Below, piece by piece: positions 13,712 to 25,999 of a stretch of 64,000 bases of DNA (the first letter of the stretch is position 1; each line of letters opens with the position of its first letter). The stretch comes from Hydractinia symbiolongicarpus (lineage: Eukaryota > Cnidaria > Hydrozoa > Anthoathecata > Hydractiniidae): assembly GCF_029227915.1 (NCBI RefSeq), contig NC_079889.1, forward strand, positions 10,044,001 through 10,108,000, in the 5' to 3' direction. The translations under genes and the position numbers were made by a program. Below the pieces are notes generated by a model. That model was given only the letters and a program-made list of their open reading frames with translations. It had not been told where the DNA came from and did not search any database.

Positions 13712-13955
13712 ATACTCTATATATATTTCCTAAATTGGAAGAGCTATGTACATGAAATTCCGCGTGCAAATATAGCCTTTGTTGAAGTAAATAGAATCTG
13801 CCAAAAAATATTGATGAAGCCATGGACAACGCCATAACCTTCGAAGAATTCTTGACCATTTTCCATGTTTCACAACCGCTTTCAGGTCGTTTGAGGACAA
13901 CAATGTGAGCAAAAACAATGAAAACTGACATAAAAGTAGTAATCGCTACAAACAT
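13712..13955 (-). pseudogene. Possible piggyBac-type transposase relic
   Basis: Two overlapping minus-strand frames each hold part of a pattern resembling the end of the piggyBac (DDE_Tnp_1_7) core: a hydrophobic stretch with VVLKRPESGCETWK in one frame, and FNKGYICTRNFMYIALP in the other, comparable to the family's Leu-x-Lys-Gly...Cys-Gly-Thr...Leu-Pro segment. The resemblance is weak, the frames are shifted, and no terminal repeats were seen. It could be chance. Confidence 0.2.
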
Positions 13956-14014
13956 TTAGACTGATTAAAAAATTGCAACTTAAATATAAATCGCAATTAA
14001 AAAGATTAATGTAC

Positions 14015-14209
14015 CTCGTTCACCGTGTACTTGTTTTTATTCCTTGCTGCATGCGTAGCCATTATTTTCTTTATTTTTTTTATAATCTCCTCACTAACCA
14101 GTTCACTTGTTCGTTCCTCCTTTGCAGTAACTTCAGATCCCTCTTTTATAGACTTTATCCGTTTGTTTGCTAACCAAACATTATCAAGAGATAAGTGTTG
14201 TTTCAAAAC
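14015..14209 (-). CDS. Candidate coding exon, perhaps the first coding exon of SLC34 gene 1
   Basis: A 195-bp open segment is bounded by a minus-strand acceptor (ATATTCAG) and donor (GAG/GTACAT), with phase 0 at both ends. It encodes a charged, lysine- and glutamate-rich 65-residue segment. An internal ATG at 14062 in good context would give a 16-residue start (MATHAARNKNK...), joining in phase to exon 9728-9847 of SLC34 gene 1. That would make a protein of about 623 residues, normal for NaPi-II, and supply the missing start. The link is inference from phase only. Confidence 0.33.
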
Positions 14210-17059
14210 CTGAATATTTCACTGTTTTTTTTTAAACCTACGATTATGTGAAATAGTGTTGTGTGTACATTTAGCAAGAAACAAACTGTTGATTTTATTT
14301 ATACTAGTTTATCAGAATTTCAGCTATTTTTGAATTTAATAAATTTAGACCAAAATAAAAATTTATTCGGCCAGGATTTCTTTGTTCTTAACCCTGTCAT
14401 GTCTCGGTTTTTGTCGTCTCTCAATCAAAGGGGAAGAAGGAGTGGCTATTAGATTCACCCCTGATTTTAAGCCCATGACTATTAATAAACAAGTGCCATT
14501 TCCTTTCACAATCCTGTGTGTACTACTTCGTTAGAAAAAGTAGAAAAAGTATTAACTTGCCTCTGCATATTTAGGCACAATTTGCAGTATTAAAATGGTT
14601 ATTGAATGGACTAATACCATCAAAGCATCATGACTATTATTAGATTAAAACCACCAAATTCAAATCACCAAAATTAGCTTAAATAGTTAGCTAAGTATAA
14701 AATAAGGTGTTTTTAGACGCCCAATTGTTAAGAATAGGTTTAATATTATATAAAAAATTATTCAACTTGTTTAGGAACCGTTAGGCCGTACATCTATGGC
14801 TACTATGCCTTCTTGGCAACTTTCCCAGTTGAACTATGGCAAAAGCCTTCCCAGAAGCAACATCTAATGAGTTTAAACAGCTATATAATGTGCTTTAGCA
14901 TGACAAATTCATTATGAAGGAACACAATCCTAAGGGTTAAGGTATGGTTTAGATTTCCAGACTGTGTTGGTGAAGTAAATTACAGTAAATTACAGGTGGT
15001 AAAAAACAGCCACCAAGAAAACTTGTGATTAGAAAAAGGCTTAGCAATCAATGTCCGAACAAAGAGGTTAGAGATTGTTCGAATTGTTTATCACTTAAAT
15101 GTTTTGTAAATTGTATAGCTGGTTACATAATTCTTTTCTTTAAGTTGTACATTTTCAGGATCTTTTACAAAATAAATCTTGTTGATAATTTCATTTTAAC
15201 TATAAATCTATTCTGTGGTGTTTTTAGACTCCTTTTTTTCGAATTGTGACATGTTATCCAGCTAGCTTAAATGTGACTCCGTTGGCTAAATGTAATGAAT
15301 AAGTGCGATGTGTCTGCTAGCTCTACATACAGACCAATAAAATTTTGAGCTTGTTGTTAAGTAGGGATGTCTGACTAAACCTACACTTAAGAGCACTTGT
15401 TCCTCTAAGTAGAAATGTGAATAAAAAATAAGATTTATTTTTATTAAGTAATAGCTTATTACGCCTGCCAATATACATATTAACATTATAGCTAGCTAGC
15501 TACATATTTTTCCCCACCCACCTAAATTGTCCAAAGTCATGGCATATATGCTTTTATCTTCATTTAAAATGTCAACAATGAAAATCTGCCAAAATAATAT
15601 CTGTTACAAAAATATTTACTGTTTGGCTCATCATTTTTTTGATCAATTTTTGATTCTTTCATGGTTCAATGTTCTTGTAACAATTTTCTCCATCTTTTTA
15701 ACAAATCATTGTAGCGATCTCGGATGTAAACCAATCGCATTAGAAAAGTCACCAGACTGTACGAGGGATTCTCTTCGCCGGCGGCCTCAATGTTAAAAAG
15801 GCAAGAACCCCTAGGGACAAGGTTGAGAAGCGGATGAAAGAAATCATTTTTTGAAAAGTTTTTTAAAAACTAATGGTATAAGTTTCTTAATTTTTTAAAG
15901 CTAAAAAAGTTCAGCACTAAATGTTTCTAAATTATTTGATGCTTCAGCACCAAATAAATATTATATTCCTGTATTAAAAATACGCGGAGTGTACAAATTT
16001 TAATTTCATGCAGAAATTATAATACCTTAAAATAAGAAAGTTTCGATCCTGAAATAATGTGAAATAAAAATTCTTATGCCAAATAATTATTTCACGTTAG
16101 TTTACTGTCCACGACCTTCGAACTAAAAGTACATATACTTTTAGGGACGGTAAAAATTCTGTCATTCGGAACTCCTTTATGTTATTGTTATTATGTAAAT
16201 AATGGGATTTCACATAGCTGATTTGAAATTGATGTTAGTCATAACAGAACAAACTGTCTGCAACAACATCAGTGACGCATCAAATTAAAGAAAGATTTGT
16301 TAATAATAAACATAAATAATTTCTTTTACTTCTACAGTGATAATTAATTTCTGTTAACATCTGATAATCTCAGTAGATATTCTGATAAAATTAAACAGCA
16401 AATTTGCAACAATTTTTTTTTTGAGTGGTCAAAGAATTGGGGCTGACGGTCGGGGGAAGAAGTTTCGATCATTTAACTCTCCAGACTTTAACAAGCAACA
16501 TGTTTTGCACACATCTCTCCTATATTAACCATAATCGAAACAATCATACCTTGTTTTGTTAAGTCGTATCAACCCTGCCAAAATTAAAAGGTCTTTTTTA
16601 TGACGTACGACATCATGACATTTTGACGTCGTTATAATGTTATAATACGTTCTTTTTTTAACGTCATATGTAACGTTCAATTGTTTTTTTTTGTTTGTTC
16701 TAAATATAAAAGGAATTTGCCAATAGCCATAGCAATATATAGCAAGCTTTATTTTATTGAGGCATTATATATTTTTGGGCCACGAGCATAGTATTTGTCA
16801 AGAAGGAATATACTCTAAACAATATGTCAGAATATCTCTAAGCAAATATCTAAGCTTGATTGTTTGTTTTAATATAAAAATGTGTATGATGCACAAAGTT
16901 AATTAGAAATTTACTTTTTTATTGCGTATATATCTAACAAACTGAATTTTTTCTGTCCAAAGCAATGGGCTGTTACTTGTAAAAGAATTTGCCATTAGCT
17001 AGAACAACTTATAGCACGCTTTGTTTTATTATTATTAGTAATAAATTTATTATTAAAAT
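14210..17059. other. Gene-free stretch
   Basis: No supported gene. It holds GCTAGCTAGC clusters near 15489 and a dispersed block of about 55 bp present twice (around 16712 and 16982, sharing GAATTTGCCA), the second directly before the tandem array. Confidence 0.55.
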
Positions 17060-19553
17060 ACTAGTCGATAAAGCCCGTGGAAAAATCCACTTAGACAGGA
17101 TAACAGTAAAAATGAACCGTTATTTAAATTTTGATGACGTCAGCTAGGATCTGTCAGGAGATAAAATATTTTTTCTTGGAAATTTGTTTACTTGTTGCCT
17201 CTATTGTGTGGAGCTTGATTAGCTGATTAAAATAATGTATAAAATCATTTTTTAGGACAAACATCTAAGGATATATACGGGTTTAAAAATGTTGCTGACG
17301 ACAGCAAAAACGAACAAATATGCAAAAAAAATTATTTAAAGAAATTTGTATAGTCGTTGCCTTCATTGTATAGATCTCAAAACGCTGATCAAGATAATGT
17401 ATAGGATCATGTGTCCTTGACAAACGGTTGCGGAGATATTGAGGTTTGAAGATTTTCGGATGACGTCATCAACCCGTCCCTTCCGAAACGGATTGGGGGA
17501 CCCAGGTTTGGGGAACTTACCCAAATTGGTCCTACGTGGTCCCTAGTTTACCCACGCGGTAAGAAATCATTGACGTCACCACCTCGTTTCCAAGTTATTT
17601 GGCCTTAAAGTTTTAGGTGCACTGTAATGGCTTCACTAATTTAATATAAGATTTTGACGTTAAAGTAGTGTTATTTTCGTCGCGCCCTAACGTCAAAAAA
17701 TTTAACATATTAGACATAACTTTTTCGGCAACATCAAAGGAAAATGAAGACATCTACTTTGCCTGTTACAAACAGACACAGTCTCTGTATTATTATAAGA
17801 GACTAGTCGATAAGGCCCGTGGAAAAATCCACTTAGGCAGAAGGACAATGGAAAAATAGGTTGTTTTAGATTTTTTGCTGACGTCAGCAGTGCAATTACA
17901 AAATTTTTGGCGAAATTTAGTTTATTCGTTGCCTGTACTGTGCAGAGGTTAAAACGCTGACCAAGAAAATGTATAGGATCGCGTGCTTTTGACAAACGGT
18001 TGCAGAGATATTAGGGTTTGAAGGTTTTTTGGTGACGTCATCAACCCGTCCATTCCGAAACGGATTCGGGGACCCAGGTTTGGGGAACTTACCCAAATTG
18101 GTCCCAGGTGGTTCCTAGTAACCTACGCAGGAGATGACGTTGGTTATTTCTACCCGTTTCCAAGTTATTTAACCTTAAATTTAAAAGTGCAATGCAATGG
18201 CTTCACTAATCTCAATATACTTTCCTTTGACGTCAATATTGCTTTAACGTCAAAGTTTGGTAATTTACAGAACAAATTTATAGACGATGTTTTATGGACT
18301 TTATAAAAGAAATTTTATCCACTTTGCAAAAGTCACAAACAGACAGACAGACAGACAGAACTGGCGTATTATTATATAGACTAGTCGATAAGGCCCGTGG
18401 AAAAATCCACTTAGGCAGGATAACAGAGAAAAACAACCATCATTTAAATTTTGCAGACATCAGCAGAGACCTGTGAAAACCCCCAAAAAAATTTTCAGAA
18501 ATATGTATACCTGTTGCCTTCATCGTATAGATCTTGAAATGCTGATCAAGAAAATGTATATGATCATGTATCTTTGACAAACGGTTGCAGAGATATCAAG
18601 GTTTAAAGGTTTTTTGATGACGTCATCAAACCGTCCATTCCGAAACGGATTTGGGGACCCAGGTTTGAAAAACTTACCCAAATTGGTCCCAGGTTGTTCC
18701 TAGTTACCCACGCGGTGAAAAAGCATTGACGTCACCACCTCGTTTCCAAGTTATTTGGCCTCAAAGTTTTAAGTGCATTGTAATGGCTTCACTAATCTTA
18801 TTAACTTTCCTTTGATGTCAATACTATTTTATCGGTAAAGTTTGGTAAATTACAGAACAATTTTATAGGCGATGTTTTATAGAATTTGTTAAAGAAAATT
18901 TTGAAGAATGTAATCCACTTTGCAAAAGTGACAGACAGACACACGGAATTAGCGTATTATTATAGAGACTAGTCGATAAGGCCCGTGGAAAAATCCACTT
19001 AGGCAGGATAACAGAGAAAAACAACCGTCATTAAAATTTTGATGACGTCAGCAGAGACATGTCAGAACACAAAAATTTTTTTTCAGAAATGTGTATGCCT
19101 GTTGCCTTCATCGTATAGATCTTGAAACGCTGAGCAAGAAAATGTATAGGATCATGTACTTTTGACAAACGGTTGCAGAGATATTAGGGTTTAAAGGTTT
19201 TTTAATGACGTCATCAACCCGTCCATTCCGAAACGGATTCGGGGATCCGGGTTTGGGAAAATTACCCAAATTGATCCTAGGTGGTCCCTAGTTACCCACG
19301 CGGTGAAAAAACATTGACGTCACCACCTCGTTTCCAAGTTATTTGGCCTCAAAGTTTTAAGTGCATTGTAATGGCTTCACTAATCTTAATTAACTTTCCT
19401 TTGACGTCAATACTATTTTATCGGTAAAGTTTGGTAAATTACAGAACAATTTTATAGGCGATGTTTTATAGAATTTGTTAAAGAAAATTTTGAAGAATGT
19501 AATCCACTTTGCAAAAGTGACAGACAGACACACTTAGCGTATTATTATAAGAG
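17060..19553 (+). repeat. Tandem array of four ~0.6-0.7 kb repeat units rich in TGACGTCA
   Basis: Units run 17060-17801, 17802-18379, 18380-18967 and 18968-19553. Each starts ACTAGTCGATAARGCCCGTGG, followed by AAAAATCCACTTAG, and ends with a GACA-rich run and TATTATTATAGAG. Units 3 and 4 are nearly identical through their last ~250 bp. TGACGTCA, the palindromic cAMP-response-element core, occurs 3, 3, 2 and 4 times. The start is a mutated form of the hairpin in the short dispersed elements, so these are probably long members of the same non-autonomous transposon family. Any short open frames inside are accidental. Confidence 0.9.
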
Positions 19554-20439
19554 ATATTAGGAACAATAAGAATAGTATTTTTCAAGAAAGTTAAGAACAT
19601 TAAGGCTGAAACGGAATAACACAATTCTTATAAAATACAAGGTGTATATCCAGATAAGAATTTTAAAAACTATAAAAATAATTTTTTCTTGTTACGGTTT
19701 TTAACACTAAGACGTGGGCTATGTCGTTATAATAAACCTTAATGTAAACAAACTTAAATCAATGTTTACATCTGTTACGTTACCATTTAAAATATTATTC
19801 GATTCTTAAATTCGAAAACACTGCATTGTTATCATGCACGGCACGTTTGCACATTGGAAGGGTTGATGTATGCAATAGACTAAATAGCTAATTTGGTATG
19901 ACTGTATGATGCATTAGAAACAGTATTTTGTGGAATATTTGCAATAAACGTTTTTGTGTGACTTAACAATTTTTTCTAATGTCTGGTATACCATTTTCTC
20001 TGGTGTACTTCTGGCATGGCAAAGCAAGTATATAGTTTTAGCAGATTTACATTTTTACATGACCGTTGTTAGCCACCTCCAATTTTGTTAGACCTTTTGC
20101 ATTTTTATTTGTTGTTGCACCTGCCTATATTTTTAAACTGTTTCAGCGGGTATAAATATAACGCAGGTTGTGAGCAACTTCAATCCCAGGGCTTTTTTTC
20201 TCTCTTTTTTTTTTAATTACTGCACATGCTTTTTTTGGACGTTTTGTTCAGCGGTTATAAACATAGAATAATGCAAATTGTGACTTTTAAAAATTCAAAT
20301 TCCTGAGTTCTATGTTTTTATTTGGCACCCTCAAAAGGACTCAATGAGAGATTTAGCGGATTCTTAGTTCGGCTAGTTTTAAATTATTGAAGTCAGTACA
20401 GTTAAACATTTAAAACGTCACAAGCGAGTTGTGACGTCA

Positions 20440-20893
20440 GTCATTTTGTACTAATTGGTAACTAAAAAAAACCTGGGTCCAAACCTGCGTGTCTGAATCC
20501 GTTCCGGAATGAATGGGTTTTTGACGTCATCGAAAAAACTTTGAACCTGAAAATTTCTTCAACCGATTGTCAAAAGTACATGATTTTATAAATTTTCGTG
20601 ATGATCAGCATTTCATGATCTATACGATAAAGGTAACGCGTTAACGAATTTTTAAAAATCATGTTCTTATTTTTTGCTGCATTTTTAAACCTTCATATCT
20701 TCTTACATATCCGTGCAAAGCACATGATCATATATATTTTCTTGGTTAGCGTTGAAGCTCTACATAATAAAGGCAACGTTAAAACAAAATTTGGTACACG
20801 GAAAGGTCATTGCTGATGTCATCAAAATTTAAAAGACGTTTGTGCTACATTGTTATGCCTGAGTGGTTTTTCTACAAGCTTCATCGACTAGTG
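20440..20893 (-). repeat. Inverted, diverged copy of the tandem-array unit
   Basis: Read on the minus strand it starts CACTAGTCGATGAAGC and contains the array's landmarks in order, including the bases equivalent to GATCTATACGATGAAGGCAA and two TGACGTCA octamers. Divergence is clearly higher than within the array. Confidence 0.75.
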
Positions 20894-23319
20894 TCAAATA
20901 TCAGCATATCAAAAGTCTATTTTCATGAGGTAACATAGACAAGACAAGGAGCTGTATTTGTTAGGGAACTTTTCCGTCTTTCTTCAGTTATAATTGGAAG
21001 CCCAATGAACTTTTTAAGATGATGTTGTTTTTGTCCTTATTGATCATAACCCTTTCCACTGCCATTAGCTCGATTTTCGTGTAGGTCACTAAAATTGAGA
21101 ACCAAAAGCCATTTTTAGCTCCTTTAATCGTGTAGTTATGAAAATTGTAAAATGGAGAATTGATCAACTAGCTCAGAATAATTGAGAGTCAATATTATAA
21201 ACCTAACAGCCAACAGTTTAAACTGGGCAAGGTTGACAAAATTAAATTCTCCAGTAATAAAAAATGTTTTAGTTTTTTTATGCTAAGGATGCGATTAGCT
21301 AATTTTAAAAGAATCTTATTTCCCTGTCATTCTCTTACAGAACTTCTATACCATGCTAGCTACTGGCACATATGACTATGCTAGCTTAATTCCTGAATCA
21401 CTTGTGATTATTCCATGAAAAAGGTCTACAATATCTTATGGAAATCGTTTAGCCATAACCAAAACCAATATCCAAAATTTTAAAGCACATAACTGAAAAA
21501 TTTGGAGACTTGCACAACTATAGCTAGCCAGAAAAAATTAAGAAAGTTTGGAGATTTAAATCTACCCGTGGTATATTAGCTCAAAATAACTTGTTTTTAG
21601 CACTAAAGCAACTTTAAAAGGCCGTTCAAAGAAACTAGAAAATTAACGGTCCATAACCAATCCCAAATTCAATTTAAATATGAAACAGGAGGTACTGTTT
21701 TGCTGCGAGCGCCTGTTTGTTTACAAATTGTTTAACACATGCTTCGTTTTAAAAAGAACGGCCCCGTTTTAGCTATTTACAGCAAAATGGATATGAAATT
21801 AGCTGTATAAAGATAACATAATTTGTTTGTGTTCCGTTAATAATTTTTTTTCTTCGTTTATGAGCTGTTGGATCATTTTTTATTTGCGTAAGATTTAATT
21901 AAAAGTAAATGTCAATAAGGTCGTTTGCAGAAACAATAGCTAGAACACTGGGAAATTCCCACACGATATTTTTCGACTGACGTAATGTCACACGCCACAA
22001 GCAAATAATTCCAATAGAAGCACATTGTTATATACTTCTTTTGTCATTATTAATTTTTGGACCGTCCAAGTTGTTTAGGCTTAAATGTCTATCACCATGG
22101 TAACTGAGAAGGAAATGCTTGTACCACATACTATTAAGTATACCCTTTTACCACAGACAATGATGTTTATGGTTGCCGTCTTTACTACCAAGTATATTGG
22201 GTGCCTAGCGGTACCAGTCTGGATTAAGGACAGAAATTCTTGAGTTATGGAGTTTTGTAGAAGGGCGTTATTGTGTTAACTATGGCTTTTTTGTATCCAT
22301 ATCTAAAAGCTACTAAAATAATAAAAATATCTTTATAACATATTATTTAACTTTTTTTGCTTTTTTGTTTAAGTATTTTGTGTGTATTGACCGTGACCAT
22401 CACAAAAAAGACAAAATATCTTATTGTTTTTTGTGTTTTTTTTTACTAAATTTAGTCACCCTTCTGACACAGGTGTAAAAATACCCATTTATAAAAATTC
22501 AGCACTCACAAGGATGTAAACAAGCCTAGTACTTTCAACAGACTGTTTAATATTCTGGGTCTCCAGTGTGTTATAGTTCTGTAAAAGTTTTAGGTTAAAA
22601 TTTATCGTTTTTTGTGTGTAAAAAACATCACTTTTTTAAAACTTTCAATGTAATTTTTTAATATCGAAGCATTAGACTTTGTTCAGGATTTTCTTTTTCT
22701 TGTCATTTCGTAAAATGTAAAGTTGATTTATAGTAAGGACCTTTTTTCGGAACAGACCAGGGCAGTAGATCTAACCTTAAAAATCCAATACGTTACCACG
22801 AACTTTATTTAGCAGGCATGCATCACCGCAGTTCGCCTCTCCTTTGATTATCGTTGATTTAGCTTAAATACTGGATTTAAATTTGCATCAGACAAAGGCC
22901 GTGTTGTTAGTAGTTTATCTAGTCACATGTTCAATAAAGATGTTGCAGCAAAAATACCTGAAATTTTACAGATGCACACCTGTGTTGGGCTTATAGGACG
23001 ATTAGATAAGCTATGTTGTGCCGAGCTACACCCTTAAAATTTTCATCGCGGCATGATTCAGTTTGGTTCGGCTGCTGTTTCATAGCAACTGAGTAGGGCC
23101 GAACCCTATCAAAATTTTGGAAGATGGTCGTAAATATGCTATTTTGAAACGCGCATGCTTTATCACAGTTCAACTCGATGTTTGCCAGACGCGCCAAACC
23201 ATGCCAAGGCGTACGGCTGGATTAACACGGATAGATTGTGGTTTTATAAGAAGATTTAAGCCGAATTCAGTTTATAGTTTATGAGTTCGGCTTGGTAGAA
23301 TGCACTGAATTAAATATTT

Positions 23320-23517
23320 CTGTAAGCGATTGCCAGAAGAAAACGATCCTATATAGCCTCTTCAGCGTTTCAAGCTCTACACATTAAAACAACAGGTAAA
23401 TATGTTTCTAAAACAAAGTTATCTATCACGGCTTACTCAAATTCCTTTAAACAACATATATTCCTCTGTTCTTCCTTCCTAAGTGAAATTTTTTATGGGT
23501 CGTCTGACTATTTGCAT
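23320..23517 (-). repeat. Degraded partial copy of the tandem-array unit
   Basis: On the minus strand it has the unit's CACTTAGG-type start (here AATTTCACTTAGGAAGG), then the segment matching the array around CAACAGGTATACATATTTC. It is interrupted and short. Confidence 0.55.
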
Positions 23518-23530
23518 CTCTTTATTAATA

Positions 23531-23754
23531 GCCTTATTCTGTCTGTTTCTGCGCATAATGGTACCTCGAGTAACGAGACACGCGAAATGCGGTATATAAA
23601 GGACGAGCGAACCCGTAGATTTATTTAATGGCCACAGACTAGTTTTATAATAATAGCCGTCGTCTGTCTGTATTTCTGTCTGTTACGAAAACACAAAATG
23701 CGATATATAAAGGACCAGCGACCCTAGGGATCTTTCTACAAGTTGACGACTAGT
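23531..23754 (-). repeat. Two adjacent short dispersed hairpin elements, minus orientation
   Basis: Two head-to-tail copies (about 23531-23642 and 23645-23754) read on the minus strand as ACTAGTC..., a GGTTCGC/TGGTCCTTTATAT block and a GACA-rich run ending in GGCTATTATTATAA. They belong to the same family as 32728-33191 and 48590-48714. Confidence 0.7.
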
Positions 23755-25087
23755 ATTAGCGTAACAGTTTGTAAAGGCAGACAGAAACTGGCTCATTCAG
23801 ACATTAAGACAAAGACACATAAGATAAATTTTGTTAAACGACAACTTGACCTCCTTTTCCTAGTCTTTCTGTGGGAAAAAAGGTCACGAAGAATTTAGAA
23901 ATGTTATAAATAAGCATTATCTAATGTCAAAAATTATTTCACATCCAAGGCGTCATCTGGAGCACTAACAGCACAGATATACTAACCAACTAAATCTGTG
24001 TTTTTCTAAAGTTTGTGAGTGAACGCAGCCATACCATTTGTTGTAGCATTATTTACACACTCGCCTGTTGTATCCTTTATTAGGAACGGTACACAATGTT
24101 GATGGTGAATGTATAACAGCAAGCATGGGTTCGTAACTTCATGTTGCAACTCAGCTCAGAATAACCAGATTATGAAATTTTAAATATCTGGCGTTATTAT
24201 TCCTGTGACGTGATATACAAACACGTCATGACTGCCGACGTATTTCGTCGTATTGCAGTTGGGGATAGAAAACCACGTGTATTAGAATTGAAAGCTGGTT
24301 GTCTAGGTAGTGCGTACATTTTTTGCTTTTCTGACATTAATTTGTGATTCACTGTGTCGCAACCTTTACCAAACAATATATCCTGCTGCCCAAATGTAAT
24401 AATTTGTTCCATGAAATATTTCTCTGCTTAGTCAAAAAAGAACTTTATCGTGTGTTGTTTCGCTGAATGGTGAATCACCAAATTTTCGCTCTTATTGGTC
24501 AGCGCCGTAAGGTAGCTGATCTTTCATTTCAGTTTGCCTTTTTGTGTTCGTGTGTTATTCTGTCCGTCCCTAGTCAGCTTCCCGACCACCTTATTACCGC
24601 CTACTTAATCCAAAGGCCGTTTCCACTCATCAGCCAATCAGGATGCAGGAATCATGAGTTTCCAGAACCAAACGACATTTTAAAAGAAAGAAACTGATCT
24701 GATCAGATCTGAAATACAGCTACAATATAAATAAAACAAAATATATTTCCGGTTTTGGCTGTCCGACTGGTATTTACGTCTCCGTACACTGAAGATCTCA
24801 CTGGTTTTGTTGTTCGTTGGCCATTTTCAAGGCAAGTTATTGTACTTTTCTATTTATTGTTTTATAGCTAGCTAGCTATTAAATAGCTACCGTTAATGCA
24901 TTTAAGTATTCCCAAACCTCAACAGGTTTCAAATTTTTGCCAGTCGCACTGCATATAGTAAGCTAGTTAGCTAGCTAGCTATATATTAATCATGATGACG
25001 GAAGTACATTCTGACCAAATGTAGTTTGTTTGATGTTACATGGAAGGTCCCTCTCTCTTCCGCTCGTAAACAGACAAGATCCGGGCA

Positions 25088-25252
25088 CTGTAAAATACGA
25101 TTGTTTTATCAAATATATCTCTCCTGTATCGATTCGACGTTAGGAGGGTGGGGGTTGATCTTTTCGACGTTAATATCCATGGCAAAAAAAAAATATCGCT
25201 TTGGGCCCAGAGACAGGAGAGATACATATGATAAAACGATCGTATTTTACAG
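25088..25252. mobile_element. Small inverted-repeat element (MITE-like)
   Basis: Arms of 40 bp at 25088-25127 and 25213-25252 are inverted copies with about four mismatches, starting CTGTAAAATACGAT. The 85-bp centre carries CGACGTTA twice. Size and structure fit a non-autonomous DNA transposon; no target-site duplication was established. Confidence 0.6.
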
Positions 25253-25888
25253 TTAAAATTGAAGTCGTCTGGCCAATTTCGCACCCTGATATTTGTGTAG
25301 CATGTTTTGCATTTGTGATTATTTATTTTATTTATGAAACGGCTTTCAAAGCTCGTAGTAGTGCACACAACTCTCTCCGTCATCTTGAATGAATACATTT
25401 TGATTCAGTAGACACTAATTCTCATGCCTTCGTGCCCCTGTTGCCATAGATGTAAAAGTTGCATAATATTGCACAATATATATATATATTTACGCTGAAA
25501 TAACTGGGCATGTTTCCTGCAATTACCGCAGGAATAAATTGTGGCGGATTTTGCAACTTTAGAATCTAAAAGTGACCGATCCGCAAAAATTAATTTCTGT
25601 CAAAAATTTGAAAATTGGCCTTTGGCGAAAGTAATTCCATTTTTAAGATTTTAAATATCATTTGCCAATTTCGAGTTTTTGTCCCAATTTACAAAAAGAC
25701 TTTCAAAGATGGTGGATATTTCAAAAACACAGTTTTTCATAGCCGATTTAAAATTTTGGTACAAGACTGTAGAATTTATCGGTAAAAATACATTATCAGC
25801 CATCAGACTTTTCGTCTGTCATATTCAAAATAATGAAGTTCTTGGTGAAAATCTGCTTCGCTCCCATTGCAATGTATAATGTGTGTAA

Positions 25889-25999
25889 GTCATATTGAAG
25901 AAGAACTACTTTGTTCATCACTAACATACTGCCAAGCAGTGCTGGGAGCCGCTTGGCAGTATGTTAGTGATGAACAAAGTAGTTCTTCTTCAATATGAC
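25889..25999. repeat. Perfect 49-bp inverted repeat with 13-nt spacer
   Basis: Arms 25889-25937 and 25951-25999 are exact reverse complements, starting GTCATATTGAAGAAG; the spacer is AGTGCTGGGAGCC. Transcribed, it would form a long uninterrupted RNA hairpin. It may be biological or a fold-back artefact of sequencing or assembly. Confidence 0.95.

Larger units (their letters stand above)
9848..14014. other. Gene-free stretch, or a long first intron of SLC34 gene 1
   Basis: It contains a C-rich run at about 10442-10460, a locally duplicated block (around 10871-10911 and again 11028-11064, sharing GGTGAATGCAGTCA), the minisatellite at 13222-13405 and the possible transposase relic at 13712-13955. 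If the exon candidate at 14015 is right, this is an intron of about 4.2 kb. Confidence 0.5.

Noticed and set aside
18294-18476. 60-residue frame in the tandem array
   Set aside because: Lies across a unit boundary and the GACA run; not conserved in the other units.
25026-25398. Overlapping frames on both strands
   Set aside because: They exist because of the inverted-repeat element at 25088-25252; no family resemblance.
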